Positions 53,121 to 60,443 of a DNA stretch of 64,000 nt are shown piece after piece (positions within the stretch are counted from its first letter, which is position 1; every line of letters begins with the position of its first letter). Origin of the DNA: an uncultured Tenacibaculum sp. (GTDB lineage: Bacteria > Bacteroidota > Bacteroidia > Flavobacteriales > Flavobacteriaceae); NCBI RefSeq assembly GCF_947504135.1, contig NZ_CANNGG010000003.1, forward strand, positions 310,001 to 374,000, written 5' to 3'. Position numbers and translations under genes: made by a program. The notes beneath the pieces were generated by a model. The model searched no databases. It was not told where the DNA came from and saw only the letters and a program-made list of their open reading frames with translations.

Positions 53121-53915
53121 ATGAATAAAACAATATTTGAGATTGCCAAAATGGACTGTCCTTCAGAAGAAAATCTAATCCGAATGAAATTAGACGGAAT
53201 TTCAAGTATTGCGAATTTAGATTTTGACATTCCCAACCGAAAATTGACCGTTTTTCATAGAGGACAAATCGACCAAATTGAAAAGTCAGTTCTTGAACTG
53301 AATTTAGGCGGAAAAAAAATATCAACCGAACAAACCGACCAAACGGAATTTAATGAAAATGCAAATCAGAAAAAATTGCTATGGACGGTACTCGGAATTA
53401 ACTTTGCATTTTTTATTATCGAAATAACAACTGGAATAATCTCAAAATCAATGGGATTAGTTGCTGATAGTTTAGATATGCTTGCTGACAGTTTCGTTTA
53501 CGGAATTAGTTTGTTTGCTGTTGGGGGTACTTTAACAAGAAAAAAGAGGATTGCTAAACTCGCTGGATATTTTCAAATTACACTTGCAATTATCGGATTT
53601 ATAGAAGTTTTAAGAAGATTTTTTGGCACAGAGAAACTTCCCCATTTTTCAACAATGATAATCGTATCAGTTTTTGCACTTATTGCGAATGGAATTTGTC
53701 TTTATATTTTACAAAAGTCAAAAAGTAAAGAAGAAGCTCATATGAAAGCGAGTATGATTTTCACTTCAAACGATGTGATTATCAATTTAGGAGTAATAAT
53801 TGCTGGAATTTTGGTAAATTGGTTGAGTTCAAGCAAACCTGATTTGATTATTGGTACAATTGTTTTTGTATTGGTAATTCAAGGTGCATTCAGAATTTTA
53901 AAATTGAGTAAATAA
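53121..53915 (+). CDS. Cation transporter (CDF-like) with N-terminal HMA-like domain
   Basis: This 264-residue protein has a short ferredoxin-like N-terminus (FEIAKMDCPSEENLIRMKLD, LDFDIPNRKLTVFH), with CPSEE at the place of the HMA Cys pair. About six transmembrane helices follow (LLWTVLGINFAFFIIEITTG, MGLVADSLDMLADSFVYGISL, MIIVSVFALIANGICLYIL, DVIINLGVIIAGILVNWL). The metal-site pattern ADSLDMLADS resembles the D-x-x-x-D of CDF exporters. It runs against the surrounding genes with its own promoter and terminator: a cargo insertion in the virus-like block. Confidence 0.75.
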   Translation: MNKTIFEIAKMDCPSEENLIRMKLDGISSIANLDFDIPNRKLTVFHRGQIDQIEKSVLELNLGGKKISTEQTDQTEFNENANQKKLLWTVLGINFAFFIIEITTGIISKSMGLVADSLDMLADSFVYGISLFAVGGTLTRKKRIAKLAGYFQITLAIIGFIEVLRRFFGTEKLPHFSTMIIVSVFALIANGICLYILQKSKSKEEAHMKASMIFTSNDVIINLGVIIAGILVNWLSSSKPDLIIGTIVFVLVIQGAFRILKLSK

Positions 53916-53921
53916 CAGATA

Positions 53922-53954
53922 AAAACAGATTGCATTTTGCAATCTGTTTTCATT
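53922..53954. terminator. Terminator after the cation transporter
   Basis: A perfect 13-bp stem AAAACAGATTGCA / TGCAATCTGTTTT (53922-53934 with 53938-53950), loop TTT. Confidence 0.9.
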
Positions 53955-54143
53955 TTATACCAAATCATAAGCCTCTAAAAAAAGCCGAACTTCCGTTGGT
54001 CGAAGTATCTTTTTATACTTGGCTATATCAAAAGCTAAATTTCGATTTTTTGCGATTATCTCATTGAGGACAACTCGCATTTCATCTTCGGGTAAATAGT
54101 AATACTTTTCAAATAGTTTCTTTTTAGTATAGATTGCTAACAT
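53955..54143 (-). CDS. Small hypothetical protein
   Basis: A 62-residue charged protein (MLAIYTKKKLFEKYYYLPED, then MRVVLNEIIAKNRNLAFDIAK, ending LFLEAYDLV) with predicted helices only. It lies 13 bases after the 202-residue gene in the same direction. No family recognised. Confidence 0.5.
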   Translation of the reverse strand: MLAIYTKKKLFEKYYYLPEDEMRVVLNEIIAKNRNLAFDIAKYKKILRPTEVRLFLEAYDLV

Positions 54144-54156
54144 TTATTGGTTTGTA

Positions 54157-54765
54157 TTAATCTTCAAAAGTTTCCTTGTAGATATACCCTGTAATGGTAT
54201 CGTTTTCATCGTACACAAACACTTTTTTAGGTTTGGTAACGTATTGCGTGCTTCCCCACATTTGAATATGTTTTATCAAGTCGGGTTTGTCAAGTCGGTA
54301 GTGATAGCGTAAAGCAACCTTAATCGTAAACGTGCCGAACTGACAGAAAAACTCTTCTTCGACAAGTTTGCCGTCCTGTATGTTTTTACCGCCTGTGTTT
54401 CCGTGATGCTTTTTTGCAAAGGCTAACAACTTTTCGTAAGTATTCGCCTGTAAATAGGCTACATAGTTCGGGTCTTCTTCTTTGGTTTTTGGCTTGGTGT
54501 CGATTGGTATTTTTGTTCCGCTTAACTCAATGGTTTTACCAATTACATTTAAAATTGAGTGTACATCGTAATAGCTTTTATTGTTTATTCTCACTCGCTT
54601 GTTTGCTAAAAATTCGATGCCTTTTCGTAGGTCTTTGCTTTCGATTAGTAAGGCGTTTTCTTTTCTTGGATGCAATTGCACGCTGATACTTGGTAAAATA
54701 TGCGTGATTGTTCCGTATTGATTTTTAATAATGATGTTGCCGTTTTCTTCTTGATGTATCTGCAT
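54157..54765 (-). CDS. Hypothetical protein of the early block
   Basis: This 202-residue soluble protein opens with MQIHQEENGNIIIKNQYGTI and alternates strands and helices (LPSISVQLHPRKENALLIES, KSYYDVHSILNVIGKTIEL, FGTFTIKVALRYHYRLDKPD). No motif is recognised. Position between the replication region and the structural-like genes suggests an early or replication accessory role (inference). Confidence 0.55.
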   Translation of the reverse strand: MQIHQEENGNIIIKNQYGTITHILPSISVQLHPRKENALLIESKDLRKGIEFLANKRVRINNKSYYDVHSILNVIGKTIELSGTKIPIDTKPKTKEEDPNYVAYLQANTYEKLLAFAKKHHGNTGGKNIQDGKLVEEEFFCQFGTFTIKVALRYHYRLDKPDLIKHIQMWGSTQYVTKPKKVFVYDENDTITGYIYKETFED

Positions 54766-54782
54766 TTGTTTAAAATTAGGTT

Positions 54783-54832
54783 TACGTTTTTTTACGTTCT
54801 TTTACGTTTTAGTACGTTTCGTTACATTTTGA
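54783..54832. repeat. Iteron array 1: five 10-bp units
   Basis: Exact 10-bp spacing of units TACGTTTTTT, TACGTTCTTT, TACGTTTTAG, TACGTTTCGT, TACATTTTGA. Ten bases per unit places all copies on one face of the helix, as in replication-initiator binding arrays. Confidence 0.75.
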
Positions 54833-54933
54833 TTTTTTTGATGCTGAATTTCAGTGCATTTCAATTGCGTTTTGTTACGTTTTAAATATTCCTTTTCTTC
54901 TTGAAGTTCGCACCATTTTTGATAGGTATTCAT
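54802..54933 (-). CDS. Possible 43-residue protein overlapping the iterons
   Basis: Reads MNTYQKWCELQEEKEYLKRN and then KTQLKCTEIQHQKNQ, ending VTKRTKT. It lies in the gap between two genes of the same strand, is charged and helical, and its 3' part overlaps iteron array 1 (encoding KRTKT). Coding status is uncertain. Confidence 0.35.
   Translation of the reverse strand: MNTYQKWCELQEEKEYLKRNKTQLKCTEIQHQKNQNVTKRTKT
54866..54885. repeat. Iteron pair: two 10-bp units
   Basis: TGCGTTTTGT and TACGTTTTAA in tandem, same orientation and consensus as array 1, 34 bases from it. Confidence 0.6.
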
Positions 54934-55079
54934 TCGTTTTGGGTTTTAAGCAATAGGCAAACCAACAATTAGATTGATTGACTGGCGAGCTGTTGGGTAT
55001 TTCGGGGTTTCAGAATTTCAATCTCGTACTACAAACCCTTTTTCCGTGTTGGTTTAACTACTATTACTTACATTATACT

Positions 55080-55340
55080 TTACTTTTTTTGCTCGTAGAA
55101 CTTACGAACTGCATTACGATTGTTAGCGTACCATTCGCAATATTCATTATCGGCTTGGTCGCCCATTTGCTTGAAATCTGCATCTCTATCGCCTAAATTG
55201 GCTACTTCGCCTGTATGAAAAACGTGCGCTTCGTTCAATGGAAAATGTGTGCCGTCAACGATTTTAAATACTCGTTTGCCGTTCTCTACTTCATTGGTTA
55301 AGAAGTATTTTAAATTGTCTTGTAAATTCTCTTTGTTCAT
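55080..55340 (-). CDS. Small acidic hypothetical protein
   Basis: This 86-residue protein has MNKENLQDNLKYFLTNEVEN, a conserved-looking middle FPLNEAHVFHTGEVANLGD and a Trp/Tyr-rich C-terminal helix (NEYCEWYANNRNAVRKFYEQ). It lies 12 bases after the next gene upstream. No family recognised. Confidence 0.55.
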   Translation of the reverse strand: MNKENLQDNLKYFLTNEVENGKRVFKIVDGTHFPLNEAHVFHTGEVANLGDRDADFKQMGDQADNEYCEWYANNRNAVRKFYEQKK

Positions 55341-55352
55341 TGTATTTATGGT

Positions 55353-55652
55353 TTAAATGGTTACTGATGTTAGGTGTTGTTTGGTCTGATTATCAAAAAA
55401 CATTAGTTTGTTGGTAAAAGGTTTGCAATTCGATTTTTCAAAACGTTGATACATCGAGTTGATAAGTACATTTTCGGGTTTTCGGTTTTTGCTTAAATGA
55501 CTATACCAAACAGGATTTGCGTATCTGCCGTTACTTCGGCGGTGTTTTAAATGGTTGTTGCCGTTTTTTAGTAGCATTACCATTTTAATTCTACTGCACT
55601 TCGGACAGGTTATTTTGTTGTTTAGTCCGCAGTTGCATTTTGTTTGTTTCAT
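55353..55652 (-). CDS. Small zinc-ribbon-like protein
   Basis: This 99-residue basic protein has Cys6, Cys8, Cys16 and Cys19 (KCNCG, TCPKCSR) that could bind one zinc. A basic region follows (NNHLKHRRSNGRYANPVWYS). It is likely nucleic-acid binding and lies 6 bases after the probable replication gene. No family is recognised. Confidence 0.55.
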   Translation of the reverse strand: MKQTKCNCGLNNKITCPKCSRIKMVMLLKNGNNHLKHRRSNGRYANPVWYSHLSKNRKPENVLINSMYQRFEKSNCKPFTNKLMFFDNQTKQHLTSVTI

Positions 55653-55658
55653 AGGCTA

Positions 55659-57545
55659 TTATGCTTTATTTGTGGGTTGATTATTGACTAAATTTGGTAG
55701 CGCAAGCAAAAAATCATTTGGTAAATGATGTTGTACATAGCTGAATAGTTCCTGTGCTGTGTACTTGCCTGCTTCGTACTTTTTTATTGCAGTTGTTAAT
55801 TTTTGCTGTGCTGAAAGTTTACGCTTTCTTACGTTTCTTTGCGTTTTATTACGTTGTTGGTTTTTAGACTTGTTTTCCAAGTATTTGCAATGAGTTTTCC
55901 AAACCTTGTGCAATCCGAAAAAGCCTATTTCTTTGCTTTCTGTTCGGGTTGCATCGAAATACATTGACGGATAAAGTGCCGAAACATTCGATTTGATAAA
56001 CCACTTGCGAGCAAAATTCAATTTCCAACGATATTCCTGTAACTTCTGAATAAGTGTTGATTTCTGTGTGATGTTTTTAAATAGGGTATCGTTTAGGTAG
56101 TTGATAGCCTTTTTCCATTCGCCTACATAGACGTTGTGCTGTTTCCAAATCTTCGCCGATACTTTGATAAAATCCTGTATTAAAACCGCTTTAAATTCTT
56201 CGCTTGTTAAATTTGCGTATAGTTCAACCTTGCGCAAATAATCATAACGCAAGCCTTTGTAATTGTCAAAATCGCCGTTGGCTAATTGTTCCGCTAACGC
56301 CTTATCGTCTTGCAATCTGTGGATAAAATTTTCAGTTATCGTGTTGTTTGTGCCTTGTTGTTGGCGGTCTTTTTTCAAAAAATCGGGCAAAATCGAACGA
56401 ATATGTGCGGGATTTACGGGCGGGCAAATTTCAGAAGTCTTACTTATCGCTGTGGTGTTCTTGTAGCCGTCCGCAGGACATACACCGCTATTGCGTTCTG
56501 CTTGAGGCATCAAACCGCATTTCTCAATAGTGTGTTTTGCACACTCTTTTATTTCTTTTTCTTTTAATAAAAAGGTTCTTGTAGTATCACTATTATCTGG
56601 TAACTTTTTCGCACTTACACCCTTAAAAAAATGATTTTCAGACGTTTTCGATTTTGGCGGATTTCCGTCTAAAACTTCGACAATTTTAGGGTTGAAATTA
56701 ACAGCGATTGGCTTGTTTTGGTTGATGTATGTATAGTTGATTAAGATGCCAGCTTCTCGCAATCTTTTAATGTGGTTTTGTGCCGTTTTCTTACAAAAGT
56801 TTAGTCTTGGTATATCGGCGACTTTGTGGGTTGCTAATTTGCGTTGGTCTATGGTTAATTTCGGCAACGACTTTTTAAGTACGCTTGTTGGTCTATTCAT
56901 TTGTAATAAATAGTTGTTGCGTGTTTTGAGTTGTGAAATGTAAAAGCCAACCAACACGTTAAACACCAATTCGGTGGTGTATTTGATTGTTTGGATGCGT
57001 TTTTTTGGGATATAGTTTGCGGTTAGTCGTTCGTTCTGTTCCGCAACTGCTTCGTTGTATTGCCTTGTAAATAAATGAGCGTTGGCAGTTGTAAAATCAA
57101 CCACTAACGAAAGGATTTTTGCATCGGTTTCACTCGGTTTTACAACAGATTTATTGTACTTGTTAATCGCTTTGTTTTCTTCGGCAACTTGCTTGTTATA
57201 TTCGTGTACAAATTGGCGGTAGTTATCCATTGCATTTTTCATTCCCTCTCTATCAATGAAAGGATAATTGATGTACGCATATTGTTTTACATTGGGTTGA
57301 GTGTAGATACTACCTTTTTTCAGTAGTAAAAAGCCGTGTGTGTTGTTAAATTCCTCAACAGCTTTGTTGTATTGTGCATCGGTTAGTTTGCTACGTTGTG
57401 CATTGTCTTTAAATAGTTTGATTGTGTATTGCGTAATTGTATCTAAAGACGTTTGTTGTAGGTTGTCTTTTACAATTTGGTTATACAAACCTATTTCAGA
57501 TAAGAGTGTAGCGGTTGCCCTCGATTGAGTTGCGCTTTTTTTCAT
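55659..57545 (-). CDS. Probable replication-initiation protein with winged-helix domain
   Basis: This 628-residue soluble protein has a helical N-terminal half (repeated Asn/Gln-rich helices, ~1-180), a region KKRIQTIKYTTELVFNVLVGFYISQL and a winged-helix-like segment at ~235-285 (NFCKKTAQNHIKRLREAGILINYTY). A disordered middle follows (~290-400). The C-terminal half has VELYANLTSEEFKAVLIQDF and a basic patch (~555-580). It is the first long leftward gene, iterons lie within its 3' end and downstream, and HTH plus iterons point to a plasmid-like Rep (inference). No HUH or primase motif is seen. Confidence 0.5.
   Translation of the reverse strand: MKKSATQSRATATLLSEIGLYNQIVKDNLQQTSLDTITQYTIKLFKDNAQRSKLTDAQYNKAVEEFNNTHGFLLLKKGSIYTQPNVKQYAYINYPFIDREGMKNAMDNYRQFVHEYNKQVAEENKAINKYNKSVVKPSETDAKILSLVVDFTTANAHLFTRQYNEAVAEQNERLTANYIPKKRIQTIKYTTELVFNVLVGFYISQLKTRNNYLLQMNRPTSVLKKSLPKLTIDQRKLATHKVADIPRLNFCKKTAQNHIKRLREAGILINYTYINQNKPIAVNFNPKIVEVLDGNPPKSKTSENHFFKGVSAKKLPDNSDTTRTFLLKEKEIKECAKHTIEKCGLMPQAERNSGVCPADGYKNTTAISKTSEICPPVNPAHIRSILPDFLKKDRQQQGTNNTITENFIHRLQDDKALAEQLANGDFDNYKGLRYDYLRKVELYANLTSEEFKAVLIQDFIKVSAKIWKQHNVYVGEWKKAINYLNDTLFKNITQKSTLIQKLQEYRWKLNFARKWFIKSNVSALYPSMYFDATRTESKEIGFFGLHKVWKTHCKYLENKSKNQQRNKTQRNVRKRKLSAQQKLTTAIKKYEAGKYTAQELFSYVQHHLPNDFLLALPNLVNNQPTNKA
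55820..55859. repeat. Iteron array 2 inside the rep-like gene: four 10-bp units
   Basis: TACGCTTTCT, TACGTTTCTT, TGCGTTTTAT, TACGTTGTTG at exact 10-bp steps. They lie inside coding sequence and encode the basic residues around 562-575 of the protein. Confidence 0.65.
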
Positions 57546-57636
57546 TATTTTTGTGGTTCAAATGGTTATGCCGTAGGGCGTAATTGACAAAGGCGGTTTG
57601 AGGTGAGATGCTAACCGCTTTTTTTATACCCTAAAA

Positions 57637-57668
57637 AAAGCAACTCACAAGTAAATGTGAGTTACTTT
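57637..57668 (-). terminator. Terminator after the excisionase-like gene
   Basis: Stem AAAGCAACTCACA / TGTGAGTTACTTT (57637-57649 with 57656-57668) with one mismatch; minus-strand T run follows. It lies between the excisionase-like gene and the rep-like gene. Confidence 0.75.
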
Positions 57669-57698
57669 AAATTGATAAGCCTTGCTTATCGTGTGGTG

Positions 57699-57947
57699 CT
57701 ATCCTACTTTTTTAAATTCTTCTTTTGCAAAATCTTCAACTACTTTTTCTAAAAACTGAATTTTTGGAATGTGATATTTTCCGTCTTGGAAAACTGCAAT
57801 AATTGTTTGTCGGTGGATGCGGTTTTTGATTGTGTTTGGATGAACTCCTAAAAATTTAGCACAGGCATCTACACTTAACATTGTGTCATTTGCTTTAAAA
57901 ATTGTTAATGCTTTGATGTTGGCTTTTAATAGGTCAGTTTGTGTCAT
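57699..57947 (-). CDS. Excisionase/MerR-like helix-turn-helix protein
   Basis: This 82-residue DNA-binding protein carries a winged-helix of the excisionase/HTH_17 type at residues ~23-50 (MLSVDACAKFLGVHPNTIKN, then RIHRQTIIAVFQDGKYHIPK). It is divergent from the repressor across the operator region, the place of Cro/Xis genes. It may direct excision and the lytic switch. Confidence 0.7.
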   Translation of the reverse strand: MTQTDLLKANIKALTIFKANDTMLSVDACAKFLGVHPNTIKNRIHRQTIIAVFQDGKYHIPKIQFLEKVVEDFAKEEFKKVG

Positions 57948-57994
57948 AGGGTGTGTTTTTTTATGTTTTGTGTTATTTTTTAATTTTTACGCAC

Positions 57995-58092
57995 AATTGT
58001 CAACAATTTTAATTTTTATTGCTATTTTTGTCAACAATTACACCGCAAATGTATATCTAAAATCTACTTTTTAGGTTAAATTGTGGACAAAA
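57995..58092. promoter_or_regulatory. Three repressor operator-like sites
   Basis: Three 14-bp near-palindromes share WWTTGTnnACAAWW: AATTGTCAACAATT (57995-58008), TTTTGTCAACAATT (58026-58039) and AATTGTGGACAAAA (58079-58092). The first two are 31 bases apart, three helical turns. They fill the gap between the divergent regulators. Confidence 0.65.
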
Positions 58093-58113
58093 TAATTTGA
58101 AAAAAGTTATAAA

Positions 58114-58827
58114 ATGTTGAAACCCAGTACAGAAATTTTACAAGAACTTTTAGACCATTTAGGCGTCAAAGCAAATCGTCTTTCAGTAGAAATTGGCGAC
58201 AATAGTAATTCCCGAATTTATTACGTTCGTAATGGTCGAAGTAAGATAAGTCCGAAACTTGCCAAAGCGATAACAGAGAGATATAAAGAAATTGATTACG
58301 ACTATTTATTGACAGGAAAAGGCGAGTTAGTTCGTAAAGGTGTTATGGTTAATAACAGCGGAAATGTTTTTGTTGAAAAACCCGACGGAAGTTTTAACGT
58401 AACTACTCGATTAGTGCCTTTCGATGCGTATTCGTCTTATTTAGAAACGTTGGATGATGTAAGTGTTATTCACGATTGGGAAGAAGTAACTTTTAGTGTT
58501 GACAGATACGGACGAGGAAACTATTTAGCTTTTAAAAATAAAGGCGATAGTATGAACGGTGGAAAAATCAACGACACACCAAATAATTCGTTGCTTTTAG
58601 GTAGAGAACTACAAAGGCATCATTGGTTAGACGGATTTAATCCTACTTTATATGGTTGGATAATTTTATCAAAAAAGAATGTTTTTCACAAAGACATCAT
58701 AGGGTTAAACAAAGAAAAAGGGACTATCCTTTGCCATAGCAGAAATACAAGTCCCGAGTTTTCAAATTTTGAATTGGAGTTAAACGACGTATATCAAATT
58801 TTTAAAGTGATTAAGCGTACTTTTTAA
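58114..58827 (+). CDS. S24-type phage repressor (CI/LexA-like)
   Basis: This 237-residue repressor has an N-terminal HTH (residues ~8-60, LGVKANRLSVEIGDNSNSRI) and a C-terminal S24-like domain. Ser146 in NKGDSMNGGKI is the expected nucleophile; the Lys partner probably lies in GWIILSKKNVFHKDII. The cleavage site is not clear, so it may be a non-cleaving variant. It keeps the element silent by binding the operator sites beside it. Its stop touches the integrase stop with no gap. Confidence 0.8.
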   Translation: MLKPSTEILQELLDHLGVKANRLSVEIGDNSNSRIYYVRNGRSKISPKLAKAITERYKEIDYDYLLTGKGELVRKGVMVNNSGNVFVEKPDGSFNVTTRLVPFDAYSSYLETLDDVSVIHDWEEVTFSVDRYGRGNYLAFKNKGDSMNGGKINDTPNNSLLLGRELQRHHWLDGFNPTLYGWIILSKKNVFHKDIIGLNKEKGTILCHSRNTSPEFSNFELELNDVYQIFKVIKRTF

Positions 58828-60150
58828 TTACGCTTCTACTTTTTCAGCTTCTTTTGAATTATAATAATCGTTCCAATGATTAAGCAGTTTTTCGGCGTGT
58901 TCAGTTGGTGTAACTTTTATGTAAGATAAAAAACTCTTTTCAGAAGAATGCCCTGTTATTTTCATAATTGACAAAGTAGGAAAATTCATTTTATACAAGT
59001 TTGTAGCAAAAGACCTTCGGCAAGTATGCGAACTTACAAGTTTGTATTTTGGATACATTCCTACTTTTTTACGATAAATTTCTGTTTTTTCATCTTTAAC
59101 CATTAAAGAGCCTTTAACCAAATCTTTAAAGCCTACTCGCTTACAAACAATTTTAATGTACTCGTTAAACTTCATATCACTAATCATTCTTGGCATTCCT
59201 CTTTCTTTAATCACTTCTTTAATTTGATGATGCAAGGGTATTACAACTTTTACACCCGATGAATTTTTAGTTTTTTGAGGTTGAACAGTTATAAATTTAT
59301 CTTTAACACTAATATCGGGCAAGTTTAGAAAATCAGAAACTCTTAACCCAGTCCATAAACCAATAATTGCTAAATCTCTACAATTTTGCAGTTTTTCATC
59401 TTCGGAAAAATCGTGATTAAACAACGTGTCGATTTCGTCTTCATCAAGCGCAATTGATATACTCTCTTCTTTTAAAACTGAAAATTCAGTTCGCTCGTAA
59501 TCCTTATGAACATTATAGCCAAATTCTACATCAGCGACTTTAAGTAGTTTTTTCACATTCTTAATTATATCCCCTGTGTAATTAATAGAGTATTTTTTAT
59601 TGTCTGTCAAATACTGAATTAACGCATCATAAACTACAATATCAAACTTGTCTATTTTAATTTTTGAACGCCTATGAGTTTCAAACTCTTTTAGTCTATT
59701 GTTTACTTTTTTATAATGTTTGATTTTAGTTGCATTATAATTTCGTTTTGTAGAACGATTAATTAAGTTTGGTGCTTTTAAAACAAAATCATCTATAAAA
59801 TCGGTTAGGTATTCAAAACCTTTATCATCTTCTTTGATTTCTTTTTTGAAATGTTTGTCAAACTCTGTTTTTAAAAACTTTCTGCTAATTGGTGTGTTAT
59901 TTATTTTGCAATTATCAATTAGCCTTTCTAAAAAAGTATCGTATAACATTATGTTGGAAGTTATTTTTTTTAACTTCGCCCCACCAAGACCTTTTTTGGT
60001 TTTTGGAAGTCTATTATCAAAATCCCAATTTTCAGGATTAATTTTTTCTCCTGTCGAATATTTGAAAATAGCCTTTTCGGTCTTTACATAAAATTGAATA
60101 ATAATCAGAGTTTCTTTTTCTGATTTGGGTTGCTTTAAATAGAAATACAT
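58828..60150 (-). CDS. Tyrosine recombinase (integrase)
   Basis: This 440-residue integrase of the Bacteroidota type has a SAM-like core-binding domain (~110-215) and a catalytic domain. The key residues are Arg270 (WTGLRVSD), Lys293 (QKTKNSSG), His375 and Arg378 (SSHTCRRS), His401 (KITGHSS) and Tyr410 (FLSYIK). An N-terminal arm-binding domain (YLKQPKSEKETLIII) is present. It starts 169 bases from the right att repeat and reads away from it, as in many tRNA-inserted elements. It should act on the 22-bp tRNA-Arg core. Confidence 0.9.
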   Translation of the reverse strand: MYFYLKQPKSEKETLIIIQFYVKTEKAIFKYSTGEKINPENWDFDNRLPKTKKGLGGAKLKKITSNIMLYDTFLERLIDNCKINNTPISRKFLKTEFDKHFKKEIKEDDKGFEYLTDFIDDFVLKAPNLINRSTKRNYNATKIKHYKKVNNRLKEFETHRRSKIKIDKFDIVVYDALIQYLTDNKKYSINYTGDIIKNVKKLLKVADVEFGYNVHKDYERTEFSVLKEESISIALDEDEIDTLFNHDFSEDEKLQNCRDLAIIGLWTGLRVSDFLNLPDISVKDKFITVQPQKTKNSSGVKVVIPLHHQIKEVIKERGMPRMISDMKFNEYIKIVCKRVGFKDLVKGSLMVKDEKTEIYRKKVGMYPKYKLVSSHTCRRSFATNLYKMNFPTLSIMKITGHSSEKSFLSYIKVTPTEHAEKLLNHWNDYYNSKEAEKVEA

Positions 60151-60186
60151 CTTCTTCGTTTTAACTTACCACAAATTTACAACAGC

Positions 60187-60204
60187 GGTAAGAATAGTGG
60201 TAAG
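60187..60204 (+). repeat. Right candidate integrase arm site
   Basis: GGTAAG (60187-60192) and GGTAAG (60199-60204), 12 bases apart, with AATAGT between; 16 of 18 bases match 33443-33460. An inverted CTTACCAC lies at 60165-60172. Confidence 0.6.
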
Positions 60205-60318
60205 AAAAAGTGTATTTTTTTTATATTTTTATAAACAAGTAGAAACAACAACACTCTTAAAACCCTTATTTTTATTGAGTTTTTGAATTTTCAGAAACAA
60301 ACGCAAACAACATAAGGT

Positions 60319-60340
60319 AATCCTGCCGAGGTCACAAAAA
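60319..60340 (+). repeat. Right attachment repeat
   Basis: Identical 22 bases to 33379-33400. It holds only the 3' end of tRNA-Arg, so it is not a functional tRNA. Confidence 0.9.
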
Positions 60341-60373
60341 ACCAGTAATTCGATAATTGAATTACTGGTTTTT
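60337..60373 (+). terminator. Original tRNA-Arg terminator, displaced by the element
   Basis: Stem CCAGTAATTC / GAATTACTGG (60342-60351 with 60359-60368) with A run before and T run after, directly following the tRNA 3' fragment. Confidence 0.8.
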
Positions 60374-60397
60374 ATCTTTTATAAACTTTATAAAAAC

Positions 60398-60438
60398 AAA
60401 AAAAGTGTAACGATTTTAAAATTTCGTTACACTTTTTT
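60398..60438. terminator. Terminator of the copper-efflux operon
   Basis: Stem AAAAGTGTAACGA / TCGTTACACTTTT (60401-60413 with 60424-60436) with A and T tracts; lies 6 bases past the last gene. Confidence 0.9.
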
Positions 60439-60443
60439 TAGAG

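Larger units (their letters stand above)
33379..60340. mobile_element. 27-kb integrated provirus-like / phage-plasmid-like element carrying metal-efflux cargo
   Basis: It is bounded by a 22-bp direct repeat of the tRNA-Arg 3' end (33379-33400 and 60319-60340). A tyrosine recombinase next to the right repeat, an S24-type repressor, an excisionase-like gene, a probable replication protein with iterons, a lysis cassette and many small anchored proteins lie inside. Metal cargo occupies about 33860-42350 and 53000-53950. The leftward virus-like block looks richer in G+C than the flanks (by eye, not computed). No conjugation genes (relaxase, VirB/Tra) and no terminase, portal or tail genes were recognised. 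Confidence 0.85.

Noticed and set aside
54783..54832. CRISPR-like array
   Set aside because: The units are 10 bp in direct tandem without spacers; no cas genes are present.
55659..57545. HUH relaxase or rolling-circle Rep
   Set aside because: No His-hydrophobic-His with a Tyr motif was found; the winged helix and iterons suggest theta-type initiation instead.
60319..60340. Second tRNA-Arg
   Set aside because: Only 16 bases of the tRNA 3' end are present; it is the integration repeat.
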